This document shows, one piece after another, positions 7,747 to 14,577 of a DNA stretch of 35,953 nt (positions are counted from its first letter, which is position 1; every line of letters starts with the position of its first letter). The notes beneath the pieces are model-generated. The model searched no databases. It saw nothing but the letters and a program-made list of their open reading frames with translations, and was not told the DNA's origin. Where the stretch lies: NCBI GenBank assembly GCA_019694735.1, contig JAIBBJ010000059.1:1-35953 (forward strand), given 5' to 3'. The translations under genes and the position numbers were made by a program. Origin of the DNA: Gemmatimonadaceae bacterium. Its GTDB lineage: Bacteria; Gemmatimonadota; Gemmatimonadetes; Gemmatimonadales; Gemmatimonadaceae.

Positions 7747-8948
7747 CCACATTCGGCACCATCGAGCAGGCCCTCGAGGACCTGCGCTCCGGCAAGTTCA
7801 TCGTCGTCGCCGACGACGAGGACCGCGAGAACGAGGGCGACCTCATCTGCGCGGCAGAGTTCATCACCCCGCAGATGGTGAACTTCCTCATGCAGGCGAA
7901 GGGCATGATCTGCGTCGCCCTGAGCCCCGAGCGCGTCCGGCAGCTCGGCCTGCAGATGATGGGCGACGAGAACACCGACGCCCTGCGCACCGCCTACACG
8001 GTGACGGTGGATGCCGCGCCGCGCCATGGGGTGACGACCGGCATCAGCGCCTCCGACCAGGCGACGACGATCAAGCTGGCCGCGTTGCCGACGACGCAGC
8101 CGCACGACCTCCGGCGCCCGGGGCACGTGCATCCGCTGCGCGCGCGCGAGGGCGGCGTGCTCCAGCGCGTCGGCCACACCGAGGCCGCGGTCGACCTGAT
8201 GCGGCTCGCCGGCCTCCAGCCGGCGGGCGTCATCTGCGAGATCCTGACCGACGACGGCAGCTCGGCGCGCCGGCCGCAGCTCGAAGCCTTCTCGCGGGCG
8301 CACGGGCTCACGTTCATCACCGTCGCCCAGCTCGTCGCCTACCGCCTGCAGCACGAGCGGCTCGTGCATCGCGAGGCGGATGTCCGGCTCCCCACCGAGT
8401 TCGGCGAGTTCCGCCTGGTGGGCTATCGCAACGACGTCGACGCCCGTGAGCACGTGGCCCTCGTGTACGGGGACGTCGCGGGCGCGGAGGACGTGCTCGT
8501 CCGGATGCACAGCAAGTGCCTCACCGGCGACACGTTCCACTCCATGCGCTGCGACTGCCACTGGCAGCTGCACGAGGCGATGCGCCTCGTCGTGGAGTCG
8601 GGGAAGGGCGTGATCGTCTACCTCGACCAGGAGGGGCGCGGCATCGGGCTCCTCAACAAGCTGAAGGCGTACGCGCTGCAGGACGCCGGCGCCGACACCG
8701 TCGAGGCGAATGAGAAGCTCGGCTTCGCGCCCGACCTGCGGAACTACGGTATCGGCGCGCAGATCCTGCTCGACCTCGGCCTGACCTCGATCCGCCCGAT
8801 CACGAACAACCCGAAGAAGCTCGTCGGGCTCGAGGGCTACGGCCTGCGGCTCGGCGAGCGGGTGCCGATCGTCTCGCCGGCGACCGAGGAGAATGCGGAG
8901 TATCTCGAGACCAAGCGCACGAAGCTCGGCCACCTGAGGGCCGTCTGA
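7743..8948 (+). CDS. ribBA: Bifunctional DHBP synthase / GTP cyclohydrolase II
   Basis: RibBA (401 residues) performs both entry steps of riboflavin synthesis: ribulose 5-phosphate to dihydroxybutanone phosphate, and GTP ring opening. The RibB half (to about residue 205) has Asp-Asp-Glu-Asp-Arg-Glu-Asn-Glu-Gly-Asp, Arg-Pro-Gly-His-Val and Gly-His-Thr-Glu-Ala-Ala-Val-Asp. The RibA half keeps the zinc ligands Cys259, Cys270 and Cys272, then Gln-Glu-Gly-Arg-Gly-Ile-Gly-Leu and Thr-Asn-Asn-Pro-Lys-Lys, so both halves look active. Three residues near the RibA zinc and active sites differ from the form I know: Ser-Lys-Cys for Ser-Glu-Cys, Cys-His-Trp-Gln for Cys-Gly-x-Gln, and Tyr-Leu-Asp-Gln for Tyr-Leu-Arg-Gln. 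The start is a GTG in a GTGA overlap with ribE. Confidence 0.96.
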   Translation: MTTFGTIEQALEDLRSGKFIVVADDEDRENEGDLICAAEFITPQMVNFLMQAKGMICVALSPERVRQLGLQMMGDENTDALRTAYTVTVDAAPRHGVTTGISASDQATTIKLAALPTTQPHDLRRPGHVHPLRAREGGVLQRVGHTEAAVDLMRLAGLQPAGVICEILTDDGSSARRPQLEAFSRAHGLTFITVAQLVAYRLQHERLVHREADVRLPTEFGEFRLVGYRNDVDAREHVALVYGDVAGAEDVLVRMHSKCLTGDTFHSMRCDCHWQLHEAMRLVVESGKGVIVYLDQEGRGIGLLNKLKAYALQDAGADTVEANEKLGFAPDLRNYGIGAQILLDLGLTSIRPITNNPKKLVGLEGYGLRLGERVPIVSPATEENAEYLETKRTKLGHLRAV

Positions 8949-9433
8949 TGGCCGAGTTCATCGGGGAGCCGGCCGGGCAGGGGCGCCGGGTGGTGATCGT
9001 CGCGGCGCGGTTCAATCAGCACGTGACGGAGAAGCTCGTCGAGGGGGCGCTGGACTGCTGCGTGCGCCACGGCGTCGCGTTCGAGGACGTGGACGTCGTC
9101 TGGGTGCCCGGTGCGTGGGAGCTGCCGCCCGCGGTCGCCCGGGCGCTGCAGACGGAGCGCTACGACTGCTGCGTCGCGCTCGGCGCGGTGGTGCGCGGCG
9201 ACACGCCGCACTTCGACTTCGTCGCCGGCGAGGCGTCGCGCGGCCTGTCGATGCTGCAGGGGGAGTTCGGGGTCCCGATCGGATTCGGGTTGCTCACGTG
9301 CGACACGATGGCGCAGGCCGAGGCCCGCGCGGGCGGGGCGCACGGCAACAAGGGCTGGGACTCGGCGCTCGCCGCGCTGGAGATGGCGGACCTGTTCGGC
9401 CGCCTCGACAACGCCGCGGGGGCGGAGGACTGA
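8948..9433 (+). CDS. ribH: 6,7-dimethyl-8-ribityllumazine synthase
   Basis: RibH (161 residues) condenses dihydroxybutanone phosphate with the ribityl-pyrimidine to make lumazine, usually as a large hollow particle or pentamer. Diagnostic motifs are Ala-Ala-Arg-Phe-Asn near residue 20, Val-Pro-Gly-Ala-Trp-Glu-Leu-Pro, Gly-Ala-Val-Val-Arg-Gly-Asp-Thr-Pro-His88-Phe-Asp (His88 is the family's catalytic His) and His-Gly-Asn-Lys-Gly near the C-terminus. The ATG shares one base with the ribBA stop, and GAGGG upstream serves as the ribosome binding site. It is followed by nusB with the same one-base overlap. Confidence 0.97.
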   Translation: MAEFIGEPAGQGRRVVIVAARFNQHVTEKLVEGALDCCVRHGVAFEDVDVVWVPGAWELPPAVARALQTERYDCCVALGAVVRGDTPHFDFVAGEASRGLSMLQGEFGVPIGFGLLTCDTMAQAEARAGGAHGNKGWDSALAALEMADLFGRLDNAAGAED

Positions 9434-9855
9434 TGCCGGCGCGTCTGGAGACCCGGGGGCGCACGCGCGCCCTGCAGGCGCTGTACGCCTGGGACGTCCG
9501 GGGCACGCCGTCGGAGCTGCCGCGCGTGGCGGCGACGGTGTGGGACGACCTCGCGATCAAGCCCGACGAGCGCGCGTTCGCGCACGCCCTCGTCCAATTG
9601 GTCGCCGTGCAGTGCGACGAGATCGATGCCGAGCTGTCCGAGGTGACGACGAACTGGCGGCTCGACCGCCTCGGCCACATCGAGCGCACCGTGCTGCGGC
9701 TCGCGGCCGCGGAGCTCCTCCAGGGCGGCACCCCGCCGCGCGTGGTCATCCAGGAGTGCGTCCGGCTCGCCGAGCGATTCGGGACCGCGCAGAGCGCGCG
9801 GTTCGTGAACGGGGTGATCGACGCCCTCGCACGCCGGATGGGCCGGCTCACGTGA
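9433..9855 (+). CDS. nusB: Transcription antitermination factor NusB
   Basis: NusB (140 residues) is the all-helical RNA-binding partner of NusE (S10) in the antitermination complex on ribosomal RNA operons. The N-terminal Thr-Arg-Gly-Arg-Thr-Arg-Ala-Leu-Gln-Ala-Leu-Tyr-Ala-Trp-Asp motif and the C-terminal Phe-Gly-Thr-Ala-Gln-Ser-Ala-Arg-Phe-Val-Asn-Gly-Val motif are typical. Its place after ribH is a widely shared bacterial gene order. A GGAGG-type site precedes the ATG. The stop overlaps the GTG of the glycosyltransferase. Confidence 0.95.
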   Translation: MPARLETRGRTRALQALYAWDVRGTPSELPRVAATVWDDLAIKPDERAFAHALVQLVAVQCDEIDAELSEVTTNWRLDRLGHIERTVLRLAAAELLQGGTPPRVVIQECVRLAERFGTAQSARFVNGVIDALARRMGRLT

Positions 9856-10967
9856 GGATCTGCGCGGTCAACTGGCAGGACATCGAGAATCCGCTGGGCG
9901 GGGGGGCGGAGACGCACCTGCACGAGATCCTCGAGCGGCTGGCGGCCTGGGGGCACGAGGTGGTGCTGCTCTGCGGCGGATGGCCGGGATGTCCGCCGCG
10001 GGTGACGCGGCGCGGCCTCGAGATCCACCGCGTCGGTACGCGGCAGACCTTCGCGCTCCACGCGCACCGCTACTGGGACCGGCACCTTGCCGACCGCGGA
10101 TTCGACGTCCTGTACGAGGACATCAACAAGATGCCGCTCTTCACCACCCGCTGGCGCGGCCCGCAGCGCGTGGTGGTGGTGGTGCCGCATCTCTTCGGCA
10201 GCGCGGCGTTCCAGGAGCTGAATCCGGTCCTCGCGTCGGCCGTCTGGCTGTCCGAGCGGCCGATCCCGTGGATGTACCGCGGGGTGCCGTTCCAGGCGAT
10301 CAGCGAGAGCACCGCGGACGACCTCGTGGCGCGTGGCATCCCACGCGGCGACGTCGTCGTCATCCCGCCCGGGGTCTCGTTCGACCACTACACCCCGGAC
10401 CCCGCGGCGCGCGCACCGCACCCCACGTTCGCCTACCTCGGTCGGCTGAAGAAGTACAAGGGCGTCGACCTCGTCATCCGCGCATTCGCACGGCTGGCGC
10501 GGCCGGACGCCGTGCTCGAGATCGCCGGTGCCGGGGACTTCCGTCCCGCGCTCGAGGCCCTCGCCCGTTCGCTTGACCTCGGCGCGCGGGTGCGTTTCCT
10601 TGGCTTCGTGAGCGAGGCGGAGAAGCTCGCGCTCCTGCGGCGGTCCTGGGCGGTGGCGCTCGCGTCCCCGAAGGAGGGCTGGGGCCTGACGAACGTGGAG
10701 GCCGAGGCCTGCGGCACGCCGGTCGTCGCCTCCGACTCGCCGGGGATCCGCGAGTCGGTGCGCAACGGGGAGACCGGCTTCCTCGTCCCCCACGGGGATG
10801 TCGCCGGGCTCGCCGCCGCGATGGGGCGGCTCGCCGCCTCGCCCGCGCTGGTGCAGGAGATGGGGACGCGCGCCCGCGCGTTCGCCGAGACCTTCACGTG
10901 GGACCGGTGCGCGCGCGAGACCGAGGCGCACCTCACCCGCGTGGCCGCCCACGGAGGCCGCCGATGA
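9852..10967 (+). CDS. GT4-family glycosyltransferase
   Basis: This 371-residue protein has the GT-B fold layout of GT4 enzymes, which transfer sugars from nucleotide or lipid-linked donors with retention of configuration. The N-terminal acceptor half begins with a beta strand and Gly-Gly-Gly-Ala-Glu-Thr-His. The C-terminal donor half has Tyr-Leu-Gly-Arg-Leu-Lys-Lys-Tyr-Lys-Gly and the E-x7-E-type motif Glu-Gly-Trp-Gly-Leu-Thr-Asn-Val-Glu-Ala-Glu-Ala, followed by Cys-Gly-Thr-Pro-Val-Val-Ala. No signal peptide or membrane segment is seen, so it acts at the cytoplasmic side. Donor and acceptor are unknown. It is translationally coupled to nusB (GTGA), with no other envelope genes nearby. Confidence 0.88.
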   Translation: MRICAVNWQDIENPLGGGAETHLHEILERLAAWGHEVVLLCGGWPGCPPRVTRRGLEIHRVGTRQTFALHAHRYWDRHLADRGFDVLYEDINKMPLFTTRWRGPQRVVVVVPHLFGSAAFQELNPVLASAVWLSERPIPWMYRGVPFQAISESTADDLVARGIPRGDVVVIPPGVSFDHYTPDPAARAPHPTFAYLGRLKKYKGVDLVIRAFARLARPDAVLEIAGAGDFRPALEALARSLDLGARVRFLGFVSEAEKLALLRRSWAVALASPKEGWGLTNVEAEACGTPVVASDSPGIRESVRNGETGFLVPHGDVAGLAAAMGRLAASPALVQEMGTRARAFAETFTWDRCARETEAHLTRVAAHGGRR

Positions 10968-11026
10968 CCCGGGAACTCCCCTCGCCCGCGCACGCGGTCG
11001 CGTGCGCCCTGCGATGCCGACGCTGA
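10964..11026 (+). other. Possible 20-codon coupling mini-ORF before hprK
   Basis: An ATG at 10964 overlaps the glycosyltransferase stop as ATGA and opens a frame of 20 codons that ends at 11026, 13 bases inside hprK. The peptide is Arg/Ala/Cys-rich with no recognisable motif. It may carry terminating ribosomes across the 46-base gap to hprK, which has no visible ribosome binding site. It may equally be chance in GC-rich DNA. Confidence 0.2.
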
Positions 11027-11982
11027 CGGTCGGGACCTTCTTCGAGCGGACGCGGGACCTCCTCCAGCTCGAGCAGCGGGGCAGCGCCGACGGGCTCGCC
11101 CGCGAGATCCCGAACGCGGATGCCTCCGGCCCTGGGCTCGTGCTCGCCGGCTACACCGGGCGCTTCGTCCCGCAGCGCATCCAGGTGCTCGGCGAGACCG
11201 AGGTGAGCTATCTCCGCTCGCTGCCCGAGCCCGAACGGCTGCGGATCCTCGACACCTTCCTCGGCTACGAGATCCCCTGCCTGATGGTGACGAAGGGGCT
11301 CGAGTTGCCGGAGGGGATGGAGGCCGCCGCGCAGAAGCATGGCATCACCATCCTCGTGTCGAGGCTGAAGACGCTCGAGTTCTACAATCGGATCGGGCCG
11401 TTCCTCCTCGATGCGTTCGCGCCGAGCACGTCGCTCCACGGCTCGCTCGCCGACGTGTACGGCGTGGGCCTGCTCTTCACCGGGGCGAGCGGCATCGGCA
11501 AGTCGGAGTGCGTGCTCGACCTCGTCGAGCGCGGGCATCGGCTCGTCGCGGACGACCTCGTCATCACGAAGCGCAAGGGCGCCGACGTGCTCATCGGGTC
11601 GGGGCACCCGCTGCAGCGGCACTACATGGAGATCCGGGGCATCGGGCTGATCGACGTGCGCGCGATCTTCGGCATCCGGGCCGTGCGCCAGCAGAAGCGC
11701 ATCGAGGTCGTCGTGGTCCTGCAGGAGTGGAAGCAGGGGATGGTGGTCGAGCGCACCGGGCTCGACACCGACACCACCGAGATCCTCGGGGTCGAGGTCC
11801 CGCGCATCACCGTCCCGCTCAACCCCGGCAAGAACATCACCGTCATCGCGGAGGTGATCGCGATGAACCACCTGATGCGGTACAGCGGCCACGACCCCGC
11901 GCAGGCCTTCAACGAACGCCTGAAGTCGCACATGCGCGACAAGGCCGACGTGCAGCGCTACCTCCTCGACGACGATGAGTGA
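11014..11982 (+). CDS. hprK: HPr kinase/phosphorylase
   Basis: HprK (322 residues) phosphorylates HPr on Ser46 with ATP or pyrophosphate and removes that phosphate again, so it gates PTS flux. The Walker A motif Gly-Ala-Ser-Gly-Ile-Gly-Lys-Ser-Glu is at residues 157-165; the more usual second residue is Asp. The family signature appears as Met-Glu-Ile-Arg-Gly-Ile-Gly-Leu-Ile-Asp-Val-Arg about 50 residues later. The N-terminal domain typical of the full-length enzyme is present. ATG 11014 is preferred; an in-frame GTG at 11002 is possible. Neither has a clear ribosome binding site. It overlaps the EIIA gene by eight bases, and its presumed substrate HPr is encoded at the end of the same run. 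Confidence 0.95.
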   Translation: MPTLTVGTFFERTRDLLQLEQRGSADGLAREIPNADASGPGLVLAGYTGRFVPQRIQVLGETEVSYLRSLPEPERLRILDTFLGYEIPCLMVTKGLELPEGMEAAAQKHGITILVSRLKTLEFYNRIGPFLLDAFAPSTSLHGSLADVYGVGLLFTGASGIGKSECVLDLVERGHRLVADDLVITKRKGADVLIGSGHPLQRHYMEIRGIGLIDVRAIFGIRAVRQQKRIEVVVVLQEWKQGMVVERTGLDTDTTEILGVEVPRITVPLNPGKNITVIAEVIAMNHLMRYSGHDPAQAFNERLKSHMRDKADVQRYLLDDDE

Positions 11983-12346
11983 CGCGCCGGTCGCGATCGT
12001 CGCGGGCCACGGCAGCTTCGCGGAGGGGATCCGCTCCGCGGTGGAGCAGATCGCCGGACGCGGCGACTGCTTCGTCGCGGTGAGCAACGCCGGCCTCGGC
12101 CCCGGCGAGATCGAGGCGCGCCTGCGCGAGGCGCTCTCGTCGAGCGGGGCGCGCCTGATCTTCACCGACCTGCCGGCCGGGAGCTGCACGATCGCCGCCC
12201 GGCGCCTGCAGAAGGCCGATCCCGGGCTCGTCGTCGTCACCGGCGCGGCGCTGCCGACGGTGCTCGCGTACGCCTGTGGTGGCGACGTGGCGAAGGCCGC
12301 GGAACAGGGGCGTGCCGCGCTCACGGTGCTCGAGGGCCCCAAGTGA
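11975..12346 (+). CDS. Mannose-class PTS EIIA component
   Basis: This 123-residue cytoplasmic protein takes phosphate from HPr and passes it to EIIB. It has the N-terminal beta strand Val-Ala-Ile-Val-Ala followed by Gly-His12-Gly-Ser-Phe-Ala-Glu-Gly, where His12 is the phosphorylation site of the mannose-class EIIA fold. A second loop, Thr-Asp-Leu-Pro-Ala-Gly-Ser-Cys, sits where family members carry the Asp-x-x-Gly-Gly-Ser stretch. It stands alone rather than fused to EIIB. The ATG lies inside the end of hprK. No ribosome binding site is clear, which is consistent with translational coupling. Confidence 0.88.
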   Translation: MSDAPVAIVAGHGSFAEGIRSAVEQIAGRGDCFVAVSNAGLGPGEIEARLREALSSSGARLIFTDLPAGSCTIAARRLQKADPGLVVVTGAALPTVLAYACGGDVAKAAEQGRAALTVLEGPK

Positions 12347-12834
12347 CGCTGGAGCTCTTCCGCATCGACGACCGCCTCATCCACGGCCAGGTGGTGGTCG
12401 GCTGGGGGCAGCCGTGCGCGCTGGGCTTCCTCGTCCTCGTGGATGACGAGGTCGCGGGCTCCGAGTGGGAACAGGAACTGTACCGGATGGGCGTGCCGCC
12501 GGAGATGGACGTGTACTTCGACTCGGTCGCGGGCGCGGCACGCCGCCTGGAGGGCTACCGCGCGGACCGCCGCACCGGCATGCTGCTCACCGGGGACATC
12601 GGGACGATGCGGCGGCTCGTCGCCGCGGCGCCGGGCATCCGCGCCGTGATGGTCGGTGGCATCCATCACAAGCCGGGGCGCGAGGCGCGCCTCCGCTACG
12701 TGTTCCTGACCGCCGACGAGGAGGACCAGCTCCGCGCGCTCGCGGCGGACGGGGTCGCCGTGACCGCGCAGGATGTGCCGCAGGCGGCGGCGCTCCCCCT
12801 CGAGGAGCTGCTCCGGGGGGATGGGACCGGATGA
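12343..12834 (+). CDS. Mannose-class PTS EIIB component
   Basis: This 163-residue protein carries the EIIB hallmark Arg-Ile-Asp-Asp-Arg-Leu-Ile-His14-Gly-Gln-Val at its N-terminus. His14 should accept phosphate from EIIA and give it to the transported sugar. Length is normal for a free-standing subunit. The GTG start is in a GTGA overlap with the EIIA stop and is preceded by GAGGG. The sugar cannot be deduced: no sugar-specific catabolic gene is near. Confidence 0.92.
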   Translation: MTLELFRIDDRLIHGQVVVGWGQPCALGFLVLVDDEVAGSEWEQELYRMGVPPEMDVYFDSVAGAARRLEGYRADRRTGMLLTGDIGTMRRLVAAAPGIRAVMVGGIHHKPGREARLRYVFLTADEEDQLRALAADGVAVTAQDVPQAAALPLEELLRGDGTG

Positions 12835-13526
12835 CCCTGGCCCCCGTGCTGCAGGCCCTCCCCTTCGCGGTGCTCGGCGCCATCCTCGGGCTCGACGTCG
12901 TCAGCTTCCCGCAGGCGATGCTGTCGCGACCCATCGTGGCGGCGACCGCCGCCGGGGCGCTCATCGGCGAACCGGGCCGCGGGATCGCGATGGGGGTCGC
13001 CCTCGAGTTCTTCGCCCTTGAGTCGATGCCGTTCGGCGCGTCGCGGTACCCGGAATGGGGCTCGGCGGCCGTCGTGGGCGGCGCGCTGTTCGCCCAGGTC
13101 CCGGACCAGACGGTGGGGGCGATGAGCGTGGCGGCGCTGGCCGCGCTCGTCACGGCCGGCGTCGGCGGGTGGACGATGGTGCTGCTCCGCCGGTTCAATG
13201 CGATCTGGGCGCGGCGCCAGCAGGCGCGCATCGCGCGCGGGTCGGGCAGCGCCGCGATCGCCCTCCAGCTGGGCGGGATGACGGCCGACCTGCTCCGGGG
13301 CGGCGTGCTCACGCTGGCCGCTCTCCTCACGTTCGCCCCGCTCTTCGACGCCGTCGTCTCGACGACGCGGGTCAGCGGGACCGTCAGCCGTGCGACCGTG
13401 GTGGCCATCGCGTCGGCGGTCGGGCTCGCCGCCGTCTGGAAGGTCGTGCACACCACCCGGCTCGCCCGCTGGTACCTGCTCGCCGGAGTCCTCGTGGGCT
13501 TCGGGCTCGCCGGGAGCCTGTCGTGA
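12831..13526 (+). CDS. Mannose-class PTS EIIC membrane component
   Basis: This 231-residue protein is strongly hydrophobic, with several Ala/Gly/Val/Leu membrane segments, and matches the EIIC (sorbose/mannose-class) permease subunit. Visible family features are the early Leu-Gly-Leu-Asp-Val-Val-Ser-Phe-Pro-Gln stretch, Gly-Val-Ala-Leu-Glu-Phe-Phe-Ala-Leu, and the Pro-Glu-Trp-Gly loop. It would form the sugar path with EIID. It is a little shorter than the mannose permease EIIC of enteric bacteria. The ATG is in an ATGA overlap and follows a strong G-rich ribosome binding site. Confidence 0.85.
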   Translation: MTLAPVLQALPFAVLGAILGLDVVSFPQAMLSRPIVAATAAGALIGEPGRGIAMGVALEFFALESMPFGASRYPEWGSAAVVGGALFAQVPDQTVGAMSVAALAALVTAGVGGWTMVLLRRFNAIWARRQQARIARGSGSAAIALQLGGMTADLLRGGVLTLAALLTFAPLFDAVVSTTRVSGTVSRATVVAIASAVGLAAVWKVVHTTRLARWYLLAGVLVGFGLAGSLS

Positions 13527-14308
13527 CCGCCCCGGCGATCGCCCGTCCGCCCGCCGACGCGCTGGCGCTGCCCTGGCGGGTGCGCGCGGCGATGCTCGTG
13601 CGCATGCTGGGCATCCAGGGCGCGTGGAACTACGAGACCATGATGGGCAACGGGGTCGCGTTCGCGCTCGAACCCGCGCTGCGGCTGCTCCCGGGTGGGA
13701 AGGGCGGCGACCGGTATCGTCGGGCGATGGCGCGTCACAGTGGATACTTCAACGCGCATCCCTACCTCGCGGCGCTGGCGGTGGGCGCGCTGGCCCGGGC
13801 CGAGCTCGACGGCGTGCCGGAAGCGCAGATCGACCGCTTCCGGGTCGCCGCACCGGGACCGCTCGGGTCGGTGGGCGACCGGCTGGTCTGGGCGGGCTGG
13901 GTGCCGTTCTGCTCCGCCGTGGCGCTGCTCGCGTTCGGCCTCGGGGCGACGCCGTGGGGCGTGGTGCTGCTCTTCCTCGCGGCGTACAATGTCCTGCACA
14001 TCGGCCTCCGTGTGTGGGGGTTGCACGCCGGTTGGACGCACGGGTTGCGAATGGCGCAGGCGCTCGCCAATCCGGTGCTCCGTGAGGGGCCGGCCCATGT
14101 GGCCCGGGCGACGGCATTCGTGGCGGGGATCGCGCTCCCCGTCGCGGCACAGGGGATCATCGGTCCCGGCCGCGCGGTGCTCGGAGGGGTGCTCGCCGCG
14201 GTGAGCGCTGGCGCGGTGCTGGTGACGGTGTTGCACGGCCGGATCGAGGGGTGGCGGCTCGCCACCCTCGTGCTGGCCGCCTTCGTCCTCTACACGATGG
14301 TGCGCTGA
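13523..14308 (+). CDS. Mannose-class PTS EIID membrane component
   Basis: This 261-residue protein has the EIID layout. The N-terminal cytoplasmic part contains Gln-Gly-Ala-Trp-Asn-Tyr-Glu-Thr-Met-Met-Gly and the conserved Phe-Asn-Ala-His-Pro-Tyr loop. Near residue 110 comes Gly-Pro-Leu-Gly-Ser-Val-Gly-Asp. The C-terminal half holds hydrophobic membrane segments. It partners with EIIC in the membrane. The start is a GTG in a GTGA overlap, and the stop shares one base with the ATG of HPr. Confidence 0.88.
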   Translation: MTAPAIARPPADALALPWRVRAAMLVRMLGIQGAWNYETMMGNGVAFALEPALRLLPGGKGGDRYRRAMARHSGYFNAHPYLAALAVGALARAELDGVPEAQIDRFRVAAPGPLGSVGDRLVWAGWVPFCSAVALLAFGLGATPWGVVLLFLAAYNVLHIGLRVWGLHAGWTHGLRMAQALANPVLREGPAHVARATAFVAGIALPVAAQGIIGPGRAVLGGVLAAVSAGAVLVTVLHGRIEGWRLATLVLAAFVLYTMVR

Positions 14309-14574
14309 TGCCCGAACGTGCCGTGCAGGTCGTCAATGCCAACGGGATCCACGCCCGCCCCGCCGCCGAGATCGTCAAGACGGCCGGGCGCTTCAAGGCG
14401 GACATCACCATCGCCCGCGATGATCTCGAGGTCAACGCGAAGAGCATCATGGGGGTGATGATGCTCGCGGCGGAATGCGGCGCGACGGTGCGGCTCAAGG
14501 CCGACGGCGAGGACGCCGACGGTGCCCTCGAGGCGCTCGCCACGCTGATCGCCAACCGGTTCGGGGAGCACTAG
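14308..14574 (+). CDS. ptsH: Phosphocarrier protein HPr
   Basis: HPr (88 residues) shuttles phosphate from Enzyme I to EIIA. The active-site motif is Asn-Gly-Ile-His15-Ala-Arg-Pro-Ala-Ala. The regulatory serine is in place as Lys45-Ser46-Ile-Met-Gly, the target of HprK, so both the PEP-dependent and ATP-dependent sites are kept at their standard numbers. The ATG overlaps the EIID stop by one base. The next gene, Enzyme I, starts three bases after the TAG stop. Confidence 0.97.
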   Translation: MPERAVQVVNANGIHARPAAEIVKTAGRFKADITIARDDLEVNAKSIMGVMMLAAECGATVRLKADGEDADGALEALATLIANRFGEH

Positions 14575-14577
14575 GGC

